From the NCBI RefSeq assembly GCF_000422825.1, contig NZ_AUGU01000015.1, forward strand, positions 130,909-194,908: a stretch of DNA of 64,000 nucleotides, given 5' to 3'. The translations under genes were made by a program, and so were the position numbers. The stretch comes from Nocardioides insulae DSM 17944 (GTDB taxonomy: Bacteria; Actinomycetota; Actinomycetes; Propionibacteriales; Nocardioidaceae). Of this stretch, positions 60,895 to 64,000 are shown one piece after another (positions within the stretch are counted from its first letter, which is position 1; each line of letters opens with the position of its first letter). The notes beneath the pieces are model-generated. The model worked only from the letters and a program-made list of their open reading frames with translations, had not been told where the DNA came from and searched no databases.

Positions 60895-63813
60895 GTGCAT
60901 CCCTCGGTCGCTCTCCTCCTCGTCAGCCACGACGGGGCCCGCTGGCTGCCCACGGTGCTCGACGGCGTCGCCGCGCAGCGAGTCCAGCCCGCACGGGTAG
61001 TCGCCATCGACACCGGGAGCAAGGACGACGGACCAGACCTGCTCCGGGCCGCCTTCGGCGAGGTCCACCGGCTGAAGGCCGCCACCACGTTCCCCGAGGC
61101 GATCGCCTTCGGCCTGGATGAAGTACGCCGACGGGCCGCCGAGGAAGCAGATCAGGCCGACCTGGTCGACCAGGCCGGCCCCGAGTGGATCTGGATCCTG
61201 CACGACGACTCCACACCCGGCCCAGGCGCCCTCGAGGCCCTGCTCGCGGCGGCCGCCGAGCACCCCGAGGTCGACGTGCTCGGTCCGAAGCTGCGGGAGT
61301 GGCCCAGCCTGCGCCGGCTGCTCGAGGTGGGCGTCACCATCTCCGGCACCGGCCGCCGCGAGACCGGGCTGGAGCGGGCCGAGTACGACCAGGGGCAGCA
61401 CGACGAGATCCGCACCGTGCTTGCGGTCAACACCGCCGGGATGCTGGTCCGGCGCCGGGTGCTCGAGGAGCTGGGCGGCTTCGACGAGCACCTGCCGATG
61501 TTCGGCAACGACATCGACTTCGGATGGCGGGCCGCGACCGCCGGGGCGCGCACCATCGTCGTGCCGGCCGCGGTCGTCTTCCACGCCGAGGCGGCGCATC
61601 GGGGCGTGCGGCGTACCCCCCTGACCGGCCGTCACACCCATTACCAGGAGCGCCGGGCCGCGCTCTACACGCTGCTGGTCAATTGCCGCCGGCGCAGCCT
61701 CCCGTTCCAGCTGGTCCGACTGTTGCTGGGCACCCTGATCCGGATGGTCGGGTTCCTGCTGGTCCGATCGGTCGGCGAGGCACTGGACGAGCTCGCGGCC
61801 CTGGCCTCGGTCTACTCCCGGCCGGGGGCGGTCCACGCCGGGCGCCGCGAACGGCACGGCCGGCAGAACACCCCGCCGGCGCAGGTTCGTCGGCTGCTGC
61901 CCCCGTGGTGGCTTCCGTACCGGCACGGGCTGGACTTCGTCGGCGACGTGGTCTCCGCCGCCACCGACCAGGCCGCCGACGTCGCGGAGCGTCGCCGAGC
62001 GGCCAAGGCCGAGCAGGATCCCGCGTCCTTCGCCGCCCGCCGTCCGGTGGTCGACCCGGACGACCCAGACGCCATTCCCGAAGACACCGGCCTTGCCGCC
62101 CGCTTCTTCACCAATCCGGTCGCGGTGCTCCTCGCCATCACCGTGGTGCTCGGCCTGATCGCCGCCCGGGACGCGTTCGGGCCGGTCTCCGGCGGCGGCC
62201 TCTCGCCGGCGCCCGAGGGGGTCGGCGAGTGGTGGTCGCTCCACTTCGACTCCTGGCACGTGCTCGGCCAGGGCACCCAGGTGCCCGCCCCGGCGTACCT
62301 CCTGCCGCTGGCGCTGCTGGCCACCGTGCTGGCCGGGAAGCCGGCGGTCGCGGTCTCGGTCGTGTTGGTGCTGGCCTTCCCGCTGGCGCTGTGGGGCGCG
62401 TGGCGTCTGCTCCGGGTGCTGGGCCGGTTGGTGTCGGTGCACGGCGCGCCGCGCAGCCTGATCCTGTGGGGCGCCACCGCGTACGCCCTGATCGCGGCCA
62501 CCAGCGGCGCCTGGGGAGATGGCCGGCTCAGCACGGTCGTGACCGCCACCGCGCTGCCCTGGCTCGCCCATGCGGCGCTCGGCTTCGCCGACCCCGAGGC
62601 CGACCGGCGTTGGCGGGCCGGCTGGCGCACCGGGCTCTTGCTCGCCATGATCGTCGCCTTCACCCCGATGGCCTGGCTGGTCGCGGTGGTGCTCGGCGTG
62701 GTCGTGCTGGCGGTCGCGTTCGCACTGCTGCGGTCCGCGATGCGCGACCGATCCACCTGGGGCCCGCCGGCGGTGGCGTTGCTCGTGCCCGTGGTCGTGC
62801 TCCTGCCCTGGTGGCTGCCCGCCCTGGTCCACGGCGCGGGCGGCGCCCTGCTGCTCGACGGTGGCCGACTTCCGATGCCGGCCACCGACGGCACCGGCCT
62901 GCTCCTCGGCCGACTCGGCGAGGCCGGCGACTGGGCCGGCGCTCCGTGGTGGCTCGGGCTCGTGCTTCCGGTGCTCGCCCTGCTCGCCCTGATCCCGAGC
63001 CGCACCCGGATCCCGGTGCTCATCTGCTGGACCGCCGGTGTGGTCACCGCGGTCGTGGCCGCTGCCCTCTCCTTCGTCTCGCTCGACCTCGGCGCCGCCA
63101 CCTCGCCGGCCGGGCTCGGCTTCGCGCTCGTCGTCCTGCAAGGTGCCGCGGTGCTCGCCGCCGTCCTCGGCGCGCAGGGTGTGCTGGCCGAGGGGCTCGG
63201 CGGCTGGCGGCGTCCCGTCGCCGGCGTCGTGGCGCTGATCGCCGTCCTCGCCCCGGTCGGTGGGCTGGCCTGGTGGGTGTCGACCGGCGCGGACGAGATG
63301 GCCGACGGCATCGACGACGGCCTGCCGGCGTACATGCTCACCGACGCACGCGACGCCCCGGAGAACGGCATCCTCGTGCTGCGCGGCACCACCGAGTCCG
63401 GGCTCGACTACACCGTGGTCCGAGGCGACGGTGTCACGCTCGGCGACGACGAGATCGAGGCCCTGACGCCGGAGGACGACGGGTTCACCGCCCTGGTGAG
63501 CGACTTCGTCTCGAGCGCGACCAGCGAGGAGACCGTGACCGACCTGGCCGCTGCCGGGATCCGGTACGTCGTCCTGCCGGCGCCGGCCGACGCGGGGGTC
63601 GCCAGCGCCGTCGACGCCACCGGGGGTCTCTCCCAAGCCAGCTCCGCCGACCGCGGGAGCCGCGCCTGGCAGCTGGACGAGACTGCCTCGGCCGACCAGT
63701 TGCGCGGCGATCAGGAATGGTGGCGCATCGTGTTGCTCGTCATCCAGGCGCTGGCCCTGATCGGCGTGGCCGTGCTCTGTCTTCCCACGATCGAGAGGAG
63801 GCGTTCGCGATGA
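60895..63813 (+). CDS. Large membrane GT2 glycosyltransferase
   Basis: A 972-aa protein. Residues 1-260 form a GT-A domain (VALLLVSHDGARWLPTVLDG, the DxD-like WIWILHDDSTPGPG near residue 105, and FGNDIDFGWRAATAGA). About a dozen hydrophobic helices follow between about 400 and 800, with a short extracytoplasmic domain (about 810-930) and a last helix near 945. The layout suggests a polyprenyl-linked sugar transferase or wall glycan enzyme; donor and acceptor are unknown. The GTG is 8 bases after TAGGGT (60881-60886). It overlaps the next gene by 4 bases. Confidence 0.88.
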   Translation: MHPSVALLLVSHDGARWLPTVLDGVAAQRVQPARVVAIDTGSKDDGPDLLRAAFGEVHRLKAATTFPEAIAFGLDEVRRRAAEEADQADLVDQAGPEWIWILHDDSTPGPGALEALLAAAAEHPEVDVLGPKLREWPSLRRLLEVGVTISGTGRRETGLERAEYDQGQHDEIRTVLAVNTAGMLVRRRVLEELGGFDEHLPMFGNDIDFGWRAATAGARTIVVPAAVVFHAEAAHRGVRRTPLTGRHTHYQERRAALYTLLVNCRRRSLPFQLVRLLLGTLIRMVGFLLVRSVGEALDELAALASVYSRPGAVHAGRRERHGRQNTPPAQVRRLLPPWWLPYRHGLDFVGDVVSAATDQAADVAERRRAAKAEQDPASFAARRPVVDPDDPDAIPEDTGLAARFFTNPVAVLLAITVVLGLIAARDAFGPVSGGGLSPAPEGVGEWWSLHFDSWHVLGQGTQVPAPAYLLPLALLATVLAGKPAVAVSVVLVLAFPLALWGAWRLLRVLGRLVSVHGAPRSLILWGATAYALIAATSGAWGDGRLSTVVTATALPWLAHAALGFADPEADRRWRAGWRTGLLLAMIVAFTPMAWLVAVVLGVVVLAVAFALLRSAMRDRSTWGPPAVALLVPVVVLLPWWLPALVHGAGGALLLDGGRLPMPATDGTGLLLGRLGEAGDWAGAPWWLGLVLPVLALLALIPSRTRIPVLICWTAGVVTAVVAAALSFVSLDLGAATSPAGLGFALVVLQGAAVLAAVLGAQGVLAEGLGGWRRPVAGVVALIAVLAPVGGLAWWVSTGADEMADGIDDGLPAYMLTDARDAPENGILVLRGTTESGLDYTVVRGDGVTLGDDEIEALTPEDDGFTALVSDFVSSATSEETVTDLAAAGIRYVVLPAPADAGVASAVDATGGLSQASSADRGSRAWQLDETASADQLRGDQEWWRIVLLVIQALALIGVAVLCLPTIERRRSR

Positions 63814-64000
63814 GCCATCGCGGTGACTACCGGCCCGAGGACGAGCGGCCCTCGACCGACGAGGGATCCGAGCGCCCCTGGCGCAGCCACGCCGCTGTGC
63901 CGAAGGAGGAAACACGGGGCGAGGAGACCGCCCCGGCGCGACCCGATGCCCGGGTCGATCCCGACGAAACCCCCGCGAGCGGCACGCCCGAGACCGGCAC
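63810..64000 (+). CDS. N-terminal part of a hypothetical protein (3' truncated by window edge)
   Basis: An ATG at 63810 overlaps the preceding stop (ATGA) and follows a GAGAGGAGG Shine-Dalgarno, and the frame is open to the window end (63 complete codons). The visible part is a polar, disordered stretch rich in Glu, Asp, Arg and Pro, as is common before a transmembrane helix. By position after the GT2-membrane gene it could be a DUF5719-type protein, but nothing seen proves this. Confidence 0.7.
   Translation, partial: MSHRGDYRPEDERPSTDEGSERPWRSHAAVPKEETRGEETAPARPDARVDPDETPASGTPETG

Noticed and set aside
60880..63915. A 1011-codon minus-strand open frame opposite the GT2-membrane gene
   Set aside because: The composition is Gly/His/Arg/Gln-rich without domains, while the plus strand gives clear glycosyltransferase motifs and membrane helices.

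Overview
The window is about 70% G+C DNA from an actinobacterium, most likely a Nocardioides-like member of the Nocardioidaceae (inference). Supporting signs are a WhiB/WhmD regulator beside coenzyme F420 genes, a long-chain acyl-CoA carboxylase with an epsilon subunit, a ClpC2-like protein, a mycothiol-type nitroreductase homologue, and a galactofuranan locus with no mycolate genes nearby. Coding density is very high: no stretch over about 300 bases lacks a gene. Many genes overlap by 1-4 bases (ATGA, GTGA, TGATG). Many starts sit 6-8 bases after a TAnnnT -10 box, which suggests leaderless transcripts. I see no prophage, insertion sequence, CRISPR array or rRNA.

Layout. 1-4.6 kb: end of an OsmC protein, an MscS channel, two small membrane/DUF genes, tRNA-Ala(GGC), an F420-type luciferase-like oxidoreductase, a DUF1801 protein and a methyltransferase. 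4.7-13.8 kb: aminopeptidase N, a secreted CHAP protein, an Rv2466c-like DsbA-fold protein, a secreted PGRP amidase, metG, and a ClpC2-like protein whose promoter is covered by two palindromes. 13.8-22.8 kb: DUF885 peptidase, VOC protein, accE-accB divergent from birA, a PH-domain protein with a class III cyclase, an orphan winged-helix regulator, purK and purE. 22.9-26.6 kb: a membrane acyltransferase-like protein, an Lrp regulator divergent from 4-hydroxyphenylpyruvate dioxygenase, and a CoA-binding protein.

26.6-44.4 kb is the accessory, catabolic part. A minisatellite precedes a four-gene operon (CitMHS transporter, AtuA/DUF1446, small AtuA-like protein, secreted CocE-type esterase) facing a LysR regulator. 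Next come TetR with a divergent acyl-CoA dehydrogenase, DinB and dienelactone hydrolase genes, enoyl-CoA hydratase coupled to an LCP protein, a thioesterase, a second LCP protein, and a tandem-Lrp regulator divergent from an amidohydrolase/sodium-solute symporter pair.

44.6-64 kb is a cell-envelope region. Two GT2 enzymes, UDP-galactopyranose mutase, a GlfT2-like polymerase and an ABC exporter (Wzm/Wzt) form one overlapping run, followed by a PGRP amidase fused to FG-GAP repeats. TIGR03089, mannose-1-phosphate guanylyltransferase, a GNAT-like protein, DUF3105, fbiB, fbiA, whiB and a large GT2-membrane protein follow. Much of this last part recalls the mycobacterial manB-fbiB-fbiA-whiB2 neighbourhood (from memory). 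The LCP proteins probably attach the exported glycan to peptidoglycan, and the secreted amidases and CHAP protein remodel the wall (inference).
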